The notes beneath the pieces were generated by a model, which had not been told where the DNA came from, searched no databases, and saw only the letters and a program-made list of their open reading frames with translations. A program made the position numbers and the translations under genes. Positions 24,948 to 32,823 of a DNA stretch of 46,878 bases are shown here, piece after piece (position 1 is the stretch's first letter; every line of letters starts with the position of its first letter). Source of the stretch: Prosthecobacter sp. (GTDB taxonomy: Bacteria; Verrucomicrobiota; Verrucomicrobiia; Verrucomicrobiales; Verrucomicrobiaceae); contig JAIPJY010000054.1 of NCBI GenBank assembly GCA_021733925.1, positions 1-46,878 on the forward strand, given 5' to 3'.

Positions 24948-24978
24948 GCGGAGTGCTGCGGAATAAATTCCGCGCTCC
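24948..24978. repeat. 31-bp hairpin repeat, copy 1
   Basis: The string begins GCGGAGTGCTGCGGAATAAA and ends TTCCGCGCTCC. It is identical over 31 bases to 26985-27015. The halves GGAGTGCTGCGGAAT and ATTCCGCGCTCC can pair with two bulges. It lies between two genes. Confidence 0.75.
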
Positions 24979-25058
24979 ACGGAACAGCGCCCACCCACGC
25001 CGCAACAAACCCCGCCATGCATCTTGCGATTGTGTCGCCCTGTGGTTGGATGCGCGGC

Positions 25059-26192
25059 ATGAAGCTTTCTCTTATTCCGCTGCTGGTGATTGGTTTCAAC
25101 ATGACGGCGGCGATGGTTCCTGGCCGGGCGGCGGAGGGGAATTTGAAGAAGGCGACTTACTGCCATGGGTTTAAGGAGGATCAGTCGCCGAAGGATGTAG
25201 CGGAGTTTTTCAATCAGGGCGAAGCGGTGTTTCTTTCGATCCAGCTTAAGGGCAGGCCAAAGTCCGGGGTAGTGAGGGCCGAATTCATGTTTCGGGACGA
25301 TCAGATCGCCGAGGCCAAGGTGGATGTGGCGACGGTGAACGAGGGGGTGATCTTTTCCTTCGGGGAAGACACGTTTGTGGGTTTTGACATCAAACCCAAG
25401 GAGGCGCTGCCGGTGGGGGCCTGCTACCTGACGAAGGTGACTTTTGATGGGAAGCCGCTGGGCGAGTTCCCCTTTCGCATCGCGCCGCCGAAGGACGCCA
25501 TCCCGAGCAAGCTGGTGAAAGCGGCGCTGGCCAAAGGCGCGGACGAGGACCACAAGCCGGTGAATGAAACGCATGAGTTTGACGGTTTGGAAAAGGCCTT
25601 CCTCACGGGCGTCGGCAGTCTGGGAGTGGCCTCATGGCTGGAAGCCACGTGGATGGTGAATGGCAAGGTGGATGACGATGGCACGCGCAGCTTCACCATG
25701 GAGGAGAACAAGGAAAACGTGCCCTTTCATTTTGCCTTCATCCCCGCCGGGGGCTGGCCTGCGGGCACGCACGAGGTCTCGCTGCAACTGAACGGGCAGG
25801 AAGTGGTGCATGAGAAGTTTACGGTGAAGGTGGGCGCGCCGATGGCCGGAAAGACGAAACTCGACATCGACGCTTCGCAGCTTTTTCGTGACGACGGCAA
25901 GGGCGAGCCCGGCAAGGAGGTGAAGTCTTTCACCACGGACGACACCGGGATGCATGTGGGGTGGAATCTGAAGCAGAAGGCGCTGATCAAAGGCGTGCAG
26001 GTCGTCTGGAGGCTGGTGGAAGCGGAAGGCGAGAAGGAGCAGGTTCTGGTCACGGCAGATGTTGAGGCAGGAGTGAGTGACGAAATCGAATCAGCACTCA
26101 CGGCGAAGAATGGACTGCCGGCCGGGAAGTATCGCGTTGATTTGGTGCAGGATGGGAAGGTGGTGGATAGCAAGGCGTTTGAGGTGAAGTGA
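25059..26192 (+). CDS. Secreted hypothetical protein
   Basis: A 377-residue protein with an N-terminal signal peptide, MKLSLIPLLVIGFNMTAAMV, likely cut after GRAA. The mature part is rich in beta strands, with immunoglobulin-like or similar sandwich domains suggested by repeated phrases such as GVVRAEFMFRDDQIAEAKVD, PAGTHEVSLQLNGQEVVHEK and PAGKYRVDLVQDGKVVDSKA. The last two are typical of the edge of beta-sandwich domains with the PxGxYxVxL pattern. ATG 25059 is preferred to the upstream 24804 and 25017, because the 31-bp repeat falls in that extension. Function unknown; a binding or structural role outside the cytoplasm is inferred. Confidence 0.65.
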   Translation: MKLSLIPLLVIGFNMTAAMVPGRAAEGNLKKATYCHGFKEDQSPKDVAEFFNQGEAVFLSIQLKGRPKSGVVRAEFMFRDDQIAEAKVDVATVNEGVIFSFGEDTFVGFDIKPKEALPVGACYLTKVTFDGKPLGEFPFRIAPPKDAIPSKLVKAALAKGADEDHKPVNETHEFDGLEKAFLTGVGSLGVASWLEATWMVNGKVDDDGTRSFTMEENKENVPFHFAFIPAGGWPAGTHEVSLQLNGQEVVHEKFTVKVGAPMAGKTKLDIDASQLFRDDGKGEPGKEVKSFTTDDTGMHVGWNLKQKALIKGVQVVWRLVEAEGEKEQVLVTADVEAGVSDEIESALTAKNGLPAGKYRVDLVQDGKVVDSKAFEVK

Positions 26193-26210
26193 GGCTTGAG
26201 GGCGTGCGGG

Positions 26211-26438
26211 GCGAATTTGGAGTGCGGTCGCGCAGATGCACGGCGCAAGCCTGCATCGAAGCTCCCGCTTTCGAGGGGTTTGTGGCGGGCGGGTGGTGAC
26301 TGGCTGGCTATGGCGCAGCGGGTGCCACTTTCGAGGATTTTCTGGTATGCGTGAGCTGGCCGGCACGTCGAAAGCGGTAGCTGCGTTCGTGCCTCACTTC
26401 GCGACCGCAGTCCATATCCGGAGGCTTCGGCGCAGGAG
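26211..26438. repeat. Long structured repeat, copy d
   Basis: The unit starts GCGAATTTGGAGTGCGGTCG and its core is at 26367-26418. It is repeated in tandem with a 228-bp period as copy e, with only a handful of differences. A GATGCA/TGCATC hairpin lies near 26234-26256. The copy ends CCATATCCGG instead of CCATATGGGG. Confidence 0.8.
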
Positions 26439-26655
26439 GCGAATTTGGAGTGCGGTCGCGTAGATGCACGGCGCAAGCCTGCATCGACGCTACCGCTTTC
26501 GAGGGGTTTGTGGCGGGCGGACGGTGACTGGCTGGCTATGGCGCAGCGGGTGCCACTTTCGAGGATTTTCTGGTATGCGTGAGCTGGCCGGCACGTCGAA
26601 AGCGGTAGCTGCGTTCGTGCCTCACTGCGCGACCGCAGTCCATATGGGGGCGTGA
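26439..26655. repeat. Long structured repeat, copy e
   Basis: This is the second unit of the tandem pair. GCTACCGCTTTCG (26489-26501) is exactly complementary to CGAAAGCGGTAGC (26597-26609), enclosing most of the unit. The core hairpin CTGCGTTCG/CGACCGCAG has one G-T pair. Confidence 0.8.
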
Positions 26656-26664
26656 GCTTGCGGG

Positions 26665-26852
26665 GTGGTTTTGGAGTGCGGCTGCGATGAGGTGCTGCTG
26701 TCGAGCGTCTCGTGGTGGGCGGGAGGTGAAGGGCTGGCGATGATGCATCGGCTGCCGCGTTCGAGTGTTTGCTGGTATGCGTGAGGTGAACCGGCCTGCG
26801 AAAGCGGTAGCTGCGTTCGTGCCTCACTCCTCGACCGCAGTCCATATTGGGG
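26665..26852. repeat. Long structured repeat, copy f
   Basis: This is a more diverged third unit: TTTTGGAGTGCGGCTGCG near 26670, GCTGCCGCGTTCGAG near 26750, GGTATGCGTG at 26773 and the core at 26797-26852. It ends CCATATTGGGGG. The remaining part to 26984 shows nothing I can assign. Confidence 0.7.
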
Positions 26853-26984
26853 GCTGCCTCGGCTCGATGGGGAAAATGAGTTTTTGCGAAGGGTTATAGC
26901 CAGCTTGTTGGCCACGTTGCCTGCGGCAGAAATAAGATCCTCGGCTTGAAGGGAATGATGAGCTATTAAGAGTTTGACGCTTCG

Positions 26985-27015
26985 GCGGAGTGCTGCGGAA
27001 TAAATTCCGCGCTCC
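26985..27015. repeat. 31-bp hairpin repeat, copy 2
   Basis: Identical to 24948-24978. It lies just beyond the 3' end of the NADH dehydrogenase gene on the minus strand and may contribute to transcript ending. Confidence 0.75.
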
Positions 27016-27022
27016 GTAGAGA

Positions 27023-28261
27023 TCAGGGCTGAATGATTCGTGCGCCGCGCTGCCAGGTGACGTAGGACCAGACCCAGTGGAGGAAGACGATGGCGCGATT
27101 GCGCATGCCCATGAGGAAGAGGAGATGGACGAAGAGCCACATGAGCCAGGCGAGCATGCCGCGAAGGTGCATGCCGGCAAAGCTGACGACGGCGGCGCTG
27201 CGGCCGATGGTGGCCATGGTGCCTTTGTCGAGATAGGTGAAGGATGAACGCGGGACGGACATGCCTTCGTTGAGAATGGTCTTGGAGATGAAGTGGCCCA
27301 TCTGAATGGCTGCGGGGCTGACGCCGGGGACGCGGACGCCTTTGGGATCTGTGAGGGCCACGAGATCCCCTGCGGCGAAGACTTCGGGATGACCGGGGAG
27401 GCTGAGGTCTGGCTGGACCTGAATGCGGCCCGCGCGATCCAAGGGGACGCCTGCGAGGGTGCGGGTGATTCCGCTGGCCTCGACGCCTGCGGCCCAGATG
27501 ACGGTGTCTGTTTCGATGCGCTGATCTCCGGTGATGACATAGCCGGGGCCGACTTCTTTGACGGGGGAGTTCAGATGGACGGACACGCCGAGGTATTCCA
27601 GATGCTTGCAGGCGTAGTCCGGCAGTCCGCCGGGGAATGTGGCCAGCAGCTTGGGGCCAGCCTCGATGAGGTGGACTTTCGCGAGGCTGGGATCAATGCG
27701 GCGGAAGTCTTCTTTGAGGACCTGCTGCGCGAGTTCGGCGAGTGAGCCTGCCATCTCCACACCGGTGGGACCGCCGCCGACGATGACCATGGTCAGCAAA
27801 CGCGCGGTTGCCTGCGGGTCATTGGAGCACTCGGCCTGCTCAAAGGCGAGGAGCACTTGTTTGCGGATCTTCATGGCATCGTCGAGGCTTTTCAGGCCGA
27901 GGGTGTGCGCGGCCCATTCGTCGTGGCCGAAGTAGCCGGTCTTGGCGCCGAGGGCGATGACGAGGTAGTCGTATTCCAGAACTTGGTCCTTGAGGTGAAC
28001 CTGCTTGGCATCGAGATCGATGCGGCTGACTTCATCCATCAGCGTCGTGACATTTTTGTAGTCGGAGAGGATCGCGCGCAGGGGCTGCGCGATGTCGGTC
28101 ATGGCGAGGCCGCCGGTGGCGACCTGATAGAGGAGCGGCTGGAAGAGATGATGATTCCAGCGGTCCACGAGAGTGACGGCGAAGCGATCTTCGGGAAATC
28201 CCTTTGCACAAGCCAGACCGGCAAATCCACCTCCGAGAATCACGACGCGCTGTTGTTTCAT
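27023..28261 (-). CDS. ndh: Type II NADH dehydrogenase
   Basis: A 412-residue flavoprotein that passes electrons from NADH to quinone without pumping protons, at the inner face of the cytoplasmic membrane. The FAD motif is VVILGGGFAGLACAKG at the start, and the NADH motif is VIVGGGPTGVEMAGSLAELA near residue 165. The second FAD contact is EVFAAGDLVALTDPKG, followed by AAIQMGHFISKTI near residue 310. The C-terminal segment (MLAWLMWLFVHLLFLMGMRN) is the hydrophobic membrane anchor of this family. ATG 28261 starts directly at the FAD fold. It is divergent from a hydrolase gene, 115 bp apart. Confidence 0.93.
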   Translation of the reverse strand: MKQQRVVILGGGFAGLACAKGFPEDRFAVTLVDRWNHHLFQPLLYQVATGGLAMTDIAQPLRAILSDYKNVTTLMDEVSRIDLDAKQVHLKDQVLEYDYLVIALGAKTGYFGHDEWAAHTLGLKSLDDAMKIRKQVLLAFEQAECSNDPQATARLLTMVIVGGGPTGVEMAGSLAELAQQVLKEDFRRIDPSLAKVHLIEAGPKLLATFPGGLPDYACKHLEYLGVSVHLNSPVKEVGPGYVITGDQRIETDTVIWAAGVEASGITRTLAGVPLDRAGRIQVQPDLSLPGHPEVFAAGDLVALTDPKGVRVPGVSPAAIQMGHFISKTILNEGMSVPRSSFTYLDKGTMATIGRSAAVVSFAGMHLRGMLAWLMWLFVHLLFLMGMRNRAIVFLHWVWSYVTWQRGARIIQP

Positions 28262-28376
28262 AGGAGTGCATTAGAGCATGCTGCGGTGAGACCGCAAACA
28301 CTGCGGGCTGAGCATTCATCGGGAGGGCGGATGATTTGACGATAATCGCTGTGGAAAGAGCCGTTTGTTACGGACC

Positions 28377-29210
28377 ATGAAATTCACGTTGCTGTTTGCC
28401 CTGATTTTGAATGCCGCTGTCTGTGCGGCTGACAAGCCTTTCACGATGCCGGGATTGAAGCAGGACATTGAATTTGCGAAGGCGGGGGATGTGTCGCTGA
28501 CGCTGGATGCGTCTGTGCCGGAGGGAGAGGGGCCGTTTATCACGTGCATCCTGGTGCATGGCGGGGGTTTTACCAAGGGGGACAAGCATTCGTTCATCAA
28601 GCCGCTGTTTGAGCCGCTGTCGAAAGCGGGGTTTGTGTGGTTCACGATCAACTACCGACTGGCGCCGGAGCATGCGTGGCCGGCGTGTGCGGATGATGTG
28701 GCGAGTGCGATCAAGTGGGTGAAGGCGCACGCGGCGGAGTACAAGGTGGATGTGAACCGAATCGCGCTGATTGGGGAGTCGGCGGGGGGACATCTGGTTT
28801 CGTGGGCGGGTGTGATGGGCGAAGGGGAGACGCGCGTGGCGGCGGTGGTGCCGTTTTATCCGCCGCAAGATCTGGTGGTGCAGGTGGAGCGGCGCAGGGC
28901 GCTGGGGGGCCTGGGCGGGCTCATTGGCACGGAGGAGCTGAATGAGGCGGCGCTGAAGAAGCTGGCGGAGATTTCGCCGATCAACCACGTGCGGAGCGGG
29001 CTGCCGCCGTTTTTGCAAATCCATGGGGACAAGGATGAGACGGTGCCGATCTCACAGAGTGTGAACTTTGAAGCGAAGACGAAGGCGGCGGGGAACCGGT
29101 GTGAGACGATCACGGTGCCCGGCGGGATTCATGGGATGGGCGGGTGGGAGAAGCTGGGGTCGGACTATCAGGCGCAGATGATTGCGTGGCTGAGGAAGAC
29201 GCTGAAGTGA
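28377..29210 (+). CDS. Secreted alpha/beta hydrolase (carboxylesterase-like)
   Basis: A 277-residue exported esterase. Residues 1-18 (MKFTLLFALILNAAVCAA) are a signal peptide. The oxyanion motif HGGGF is at 61-65 and the nucleophile elbow GESAGG has Ser at 135. Asp is probably in HGDKDETVPISQ and His in GGIHGMGG, so the triad is complete. The HGGG plus GESAG pattern matches the hormone-sensitive-lipase/BD-FAE type, often active on short acyl esters or feruloyl groups. An upstream in-frame TTG at 28365 is possible but less likely. It is followed by a SASA-type esterase and a ceramidase-like gene, forming a group of exported hydrolases. Confidence 0.85.
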   Translation: MKFTLLFALILNAAVCAADKPFTMPGLKQDIEFAKAGDVSLTLDASVPEGEGPFITCILVHGGGFTKGDKHSFIKPLFEPLSKAGFVWFTINYRLAPEHAWPACADDVASAIKWVKAHAAEYKVDVNRIALIGESAGGHLVSWAGVMGEGETRVAAVVPFYPPQDLVVQVERRRALGGLGGLIGTEELNEAALKKLAEISPINHVRSGLPPFLQIHGDKDETVPISQSVNFEAKTKAAGNRCETITVPGGIHGMGGWEKLGSDYQAQMIAWLRKTLK

Positions 29211-29277
29211 TGAGCGGCTGCAACGCGATGATGTTCGCTTTCTACGCATGCAGCATGCGTCCCATGACTGCCGGAAA

Positions 29278-29296
29278 CCGCACTCGGAGAGTGCGG
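29278..29296. repeat. CCGCACTC hairpin, copy 1
   Basis: CCGCACTCGGAGAGTGCGG forms a palindromic stem with a short loop and is followed by ACCAC. An identical hairpin with the same flank lies at 30245-30263. The two copies bracket the SASA esterase gene. Confidence 0.7.
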
Positions 29297-29426
29297 ACCA
29301 CTCCACGTGGGGCGCAAGCGGTGCCGCATTGAAAGGGTGTGAACTTGCAGTGCTTCTGAACGCACCTCTTCATAAACACTGCAAAAAGAGATTCACGCGA
29401 GCGTTCCACTTCTCATACTTACAACC

Positions 29427-30215
29427 ATGATCCGCCCACTCATCTGCCTGCTGGCTTTCTTTGTCGCTGTCTTTGCTGTTGCTGCTGAGGACACTCCCCT
29501 GCCCTCCAAGGACAAGTTTCATCTCTTCCTGCTGGTCGGACAGTCGAACATGGCGGGGCGTGGGGTGGTGGAGGCGCAGGACAAGGTGGTGAATCCGCGT
29601 GTGCTGATGCTGAGCAAGGAGGGTAAATGGGTGCCGGCGGTGGATCCGCTGCACTTTGACAAGGCGGCTGCGGGTGTGGGTCTGGGCAAGACGTTTGGGC
29701 AGATCATCGCGGAGGCGAATCCGGGGGTGACGATTGGTTTGATTCCTTGCGCGGTGGGTGGATCGCCGATTGATGCTTGGATGCCGGGCGTGTTTTATGC
29801 GCCGACGAAGAGCCATCCGTGGGATGACATGGTGAAGAGGGTGGAAGTCGCGCTGCCTGCGGGCACGCTGAAGGGCATTCTGTGGCATCAGGGCGAGAGT
29901 GATTCGACGGCGGCGCTTGCTCCGACGTATGCGGCGAAGCTGAGCGATCTGGTGAAACGGCTGCGTGAACTGGTGAAGGCGCCGGAGGTGTCGTTCATCG
30001 CGGGACAGATGGGTGTGTTTGATGGGGTGCCGTGGTCGCCGGAGAAAAAGGTGGTGGATCAGGCGCATCGGGATCTGCCGAAGGCGGTGCCGCACACGGC
30101 GTTTGTGACGGCGGAAGGTTTGAATCATAAAGGTGACAAGGTGCATTTTGATTCGGCGGCGTATAGGGAGCTGGGGAAGAGGTTTGGGAAGGCGTTTTTG
30201 GAGATGGGGAAGTGA
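29427..30215 (+). CDS. Secreted SASA-domain esterase (sialate O-acetylesterase-like)
   Basis: A 262-residue exported SGNH-type hydrolase. Residues 1-18 (MIRPLICLLAFFVAVFAV) form a signal peptide. The catalytic serine lies in LLVGQSNMAGRG, the typical first block of the SASA family. The second block is GLIPCAVGGSPIDAW, the third is GILWHQGESDS, and the last His is probably in NHKGDKVHFDS. All blocks are in order and complete. Such enzymes remove acetyl groups from sialic acids, xylan or other sugars. The sequence does not reveal the substrate. It lies between two identical hairpins and within a hydrolase group. Confidence 0.87.
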   Translation: MIRPLICLLAFFVAVFAVAAEDTPLPSKDKFHLFLLVGQSNMAGRGVVEAQDKVVNPRVLMLSKEGKWVPAVDPLHFDKAAAGVGLGKTFGQIIAEANPGVTIGLIPCAVGGSPIDAWMPGVFYAPTKSHPWDDMVKRVEVALPAGTLKGILWHQGESDSTAALAPTYAAKLSDLVKRLRELVKAPEVSFIAGQMGVFDGVPWSPEKKVVDQAHRDLPKAVPHTAFVTAEGLNHKGDKVHFDSAAYRELGKRFGKAFLEMGK

Positions 30216-30244
30216 GGGGTGGTGGTGGATTCATGATTTCCTGA

Positions 30245-30263
30245 CCGCACTCGGAGAGTGCGG
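30245..30263. repeat. CCGCACTC hairpin, copy 2
   Basis: Same 19 bases as 29278-29296, again followed by ACCAC. It lies 29 bp after the SASA esterase stop codon, where it could affect transcript ending, though no T run follows. Confidence 0.7.
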
Positions 30264-30388
30264 ACCACGCCGCGCTGGGTTTTGATTCGTCCTGCGGGTT
30301 CTTCTCAAGGGGGCGAAGATGGGAGGTCACAAAAGGCGACGAATTGAGCATAATAAGCACCGAACCCAGCGCCGTATTGTCACGCACT

Positions 30389-32485
30389 ATGATGCGTCTT
30401 TTCCTCCCGCTGTCCGTTTTGCTGATTGCCAGCTCGATTCACGCTGAGTTCAAAGCGGGGGCGGCGGTCGTGGATATATCGCCGCCGAAGCTGCCGGTGC
30501 TGGTGAATGGGGGGATGCTGAGCCGGTATGTGGACAAAATCAACACACGGGTGCATGCACGGGCCATTGTAGCGACGGATGGGAAGACGGAGATCGCCAT
30601 CGTGGTGGCGGACAGCTGCATGATGAGCCGTGAGGTGCTGGATGATGCGAAGAAGATGGCGGCGGCGAAGACGGGGATCCCGGCAGATCGCATGCTGATT
30701 TCCGCCACGCATGCGCATTCGGTGCCGGCGTCGATGGGGTGCCTGGGCACGGATCCTGACCCGAGCTATGTGCCGTTTTTGAAGGAGAAACTCGTGGAGG
30801 CGATCGCGGCGGCGCAGAGTGTGATGGTGCCTGCGCGCATCGGGTTTGCGAAGGCGGATGCAGCGGAGTTCACGGCGCTGCGGCAGTGGATTCGGAGGCC
30901 GGATCGCGTGGTGGAAGATCCGTTTGGCAACAAGTCGGTGCGGGCGAACATGCATGCGGGGCGCATCTGGGATGATGTGACGGGTGAGTCTGGGCCGGAA
31001 GACCCTGACCTTTCGCTGATCTCGATTCAAACGAAGGACGGCAAGCCGCTGGCGGTGCTGGCGAATTTCTCGATGCACTACTTTGGCGACAAGGACATCG
31101 GCGCAGACTATTATGGCCTGTTTTCAAACGGGCTGACGCAGCGGATTGATCCGCTGGGGAAGATGGTGGGCATGATGTCGCATGGCTGCAGCGGGGACAT
31201 CTATCGCGTGGATTATACGATCCCGGAGAAGGAGCGGCCGAAGCCGACGATGGATGAGTATGCGAACGGGCTGCTGGACATCGCGATGAAGGCGTATGCG
31301 GGCATCCAGTATGATGACACGCCCACGGTGGCGATGACGGAGACGCGCATGGTGATGAAATACCGCGTGCCGGACAAGCAGCGTCTGGAATGGGCGCAGC
31401 GGGTGATGGCGGAGGTGGGGGACCGGCTGGTGAAGACGCCGACGGAGGTGTATGCGCGGGAGCAGATCATTTTGAATGAGCGGCAGCAGACAGAGATCGT
31501 GGTGCAAGGGGTGCGGCTGGGAGACATCGGCATCGCGACGACGCCGAATGAAACGTATGCGATCACCGGCTTGAAGATCAAGACGGCGAGTCCCCTGCCC
31601 CACAACATGGTGATCGAGCTGGCGAACGGTGGGGATGGCTACATCCCGCCGCCGGAGATGCATGCATGGGGTGGCTACAATACCTGGGCGGCGCGGTCAG
31701 CAGGGCTGGAGATCAATGCGGAACCGAAGATCGCGGGGGCGGCCATCGCGGCGCTGGAAAAGGTGGCGGACAAGCCGCGCCGTGAATGGAAGCTCAGTGA
31801 TGGCGCGGCGGCGAAGGCGGTGCTGGCGTTGAAGCCGGCGGCGTACTGGAGACTGAATGAGTTCACCGGACCCGTGGCGGCGGATGCGAGCGCCCACGGC
31901 AAGGATGCGGTTTATGAGCGTGATGTGGCGTACTACCTCGCAGGGCCGAAGACGGGCAGCTTTTGTGAGGGTGAGGTGAACCGCGCACCGCATCTGGTCG
32001 GGGCACGCATTCGGTCACGTCTTCCTGCGTTGGGGAGCCAATACTCCGTCTCGCTTTGGTTTTGGAATGGCATGCCGAATGATGGGCGAGACACCAGCGG
32101 CTGGCTGTTTTCTCGTGGCGAGGACCATGGGCTCGGCGTGTTCAGTGATCACCTCGGCATCGGTGGGAAGAGTGGAAACACTGGCAAGCTGGTCTTTTTC
32201 AGCGGCACGAATGATCAAAGCTTCGTCGCAGGCAAGACGGAGATCCCGCGCTGGCAGTGGCAGCATTTGGTGCTGGTGCGTGACAAGAATACGGTGCGTG
32301 GGTATTTGAATGGAACGCTGGAGTTTGAGACGGAGAGTGTCGTGGATGCGGACAAAGCCCCGCACGAGTGCTTTTTCGGTGGCCGCAGCGACAATGAGAA
32401 CAATTGGGAGGGGCGGATTGATGAGGTCGCGGTTTTTGATCGTGCGCTGAAGAAGGAAGAGATCGCGAAGCTGGAGGTGCGGTGA
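30389..32485 (+). CDS. Secreted neutral-ceramidase-like protein with LamG domain
   Basis: A 698-residue exported protein. Residues 1-18 (MMRLFLPLSVLLIASSIH) are a signal peptide. Residues 20-460 match the neutral/alkaline non-lysosomal ceramidase N-terminal domain: FKAGAAVVDISPP at the start, metal-binding SATHAHSVPASMG near residue 120, ANFSMHYFGD near 235 and MSHGCSGDIY near 265. Residues about 490-698 form a concanavalin-like LamG domain: YWRLNEFTGPVAADASAHGK and later FGGRSDNENNWEGRIDEVAV. The fusion is characteristic of Planctomycetota and Verrucomicrobiota. It may hydrolyse amide bonds in sphingolipid-like or other substrates bound by the LamG part. ATG 30389 is the natural start of the signal peptide. 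Confidence 0.87.
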   Translation: MMRLFLPLSVLLIASSIHAEFKAGAAVVDISPPKLPVLVNGGMLSRYVDKINTRVHARAIVATDGKTEIAIVVADSCMMSREVLDDAKKMAAAKTGIPADRMLISATHAHSVPASMGCLGTDPDPSYVPFLKEKLVEAIAAAQSVMVPARIGFAKADAAEFTALRQWIRRPDRVVEDPFGNKSVRANMHAGRIWDDVTGESGPEDPDLSLISIQTKDGKPLAVLANFSMHYFGDKDIGADYYGLFSNGLTQRIDPLGKMVGMMSHGCSGDIYRVDYTIPEKERPKPTMDEYANGLLDIAMKAYAGIQYDDTPTVAMTETRMVMKYRVPDKQRLEWAQRVMAEVGDRLVKTPTEVYAREQIILNERQQTEIVVQGVRLGDIGIATTPNETYAITGLKIKTASPLPHNMVIELANGGDGYIPPPEMHAWGGYNTWAARSAGLEINAEPKIAGAAIAALEKVADKPRREWKLSDGAAAKAVLALKPAAYWRLNEFTGPVAADASAHGKDAVYERDVAYYLAGPKTGSFCEGEVNRAPHLVGARIRSRLPALGSQYSVSLWFWNGMPNDGRDTSGWLFSRGEDHGLGVFSDHLGIGGKSGNTGKLVFFSGTNDQSFVAGKTEIPRWQWQHLVLVRDKNTVRGYLNGTLEFETESVVDADKAPHECFFGGRSDNENNWEGRIDEVAVFDRALKKEEIAKLEVR

Positions 32486-32500
32486 TTCATCCATGGTGAA

Positions 32501-32524
32501 GTGCCGAACACCCCAATTCGGCAC
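32501..32524. other. 8-bp hairpin after the ceramidase gene
   Basis: GTGCCGAA (32501-32508) pairs exactly with TTCGGCAC (32517-32524). No T run follows on either strand, so it may be a processing or Rho-type end signal rather than a classical terminator. Confidence 0.35.
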
Positions 32525-32637
32525 TGACAGTGGCGGCGCGATTGGATCGAGGCCGAGGAGGATTTCGGGGCGGACCATTGCTGGCGGTTTGAATGCTTGG
32601 CCAGTTTTTGGCCTCTTGCTGCGCTGTGCGCCCGGAA

Positions 32638-32662
32638 GGAGCTAAAGCTCCTGAGTACTTTC
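32638..32662. repeat. CTAAAG-type palindromic repeat, short copy
   Basis: GGAGCTAAAGCTCC (32638-32651) followed by TGAGTACTTTC. The tail resembles AGTACTTT near 42427 and GTACTTTC at 35826-35833. It lies between the ceramidase gene and kup. The rest of 32525-32823 shows no gene. Confidence 0.65.
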
Positions 32663-32823
32663 ATGGCGCTGAAGCTCTGCTCATTTGCCATTCTGGTTCC
32701 GCCATCTGGTGTTCATTCACACAGGCCGATGCGCCGAACTGTCTCTTGCATCTTGGGCTACGCTGGCTAACAGCAGAAGTCCCTGATTCAAACAGGGCTT
32801 TGGGATTGTCCTGAAGATACCTC

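Noticed and set aside
25727-26845. Minus-strand frame with YGLRSRSEARTQLPL-type repeats
   Set aside because: The repeated peptides come from translating the long structured repeats d, e and f, not from a protein gene.
32525-32823. c-di-AMP riboswitch upstream of kup
   Set aside because: I looked for the conserved ydaO-type motifs and found none; only a short CCCTG/CAGGG stem and one palindromic repeat are present.
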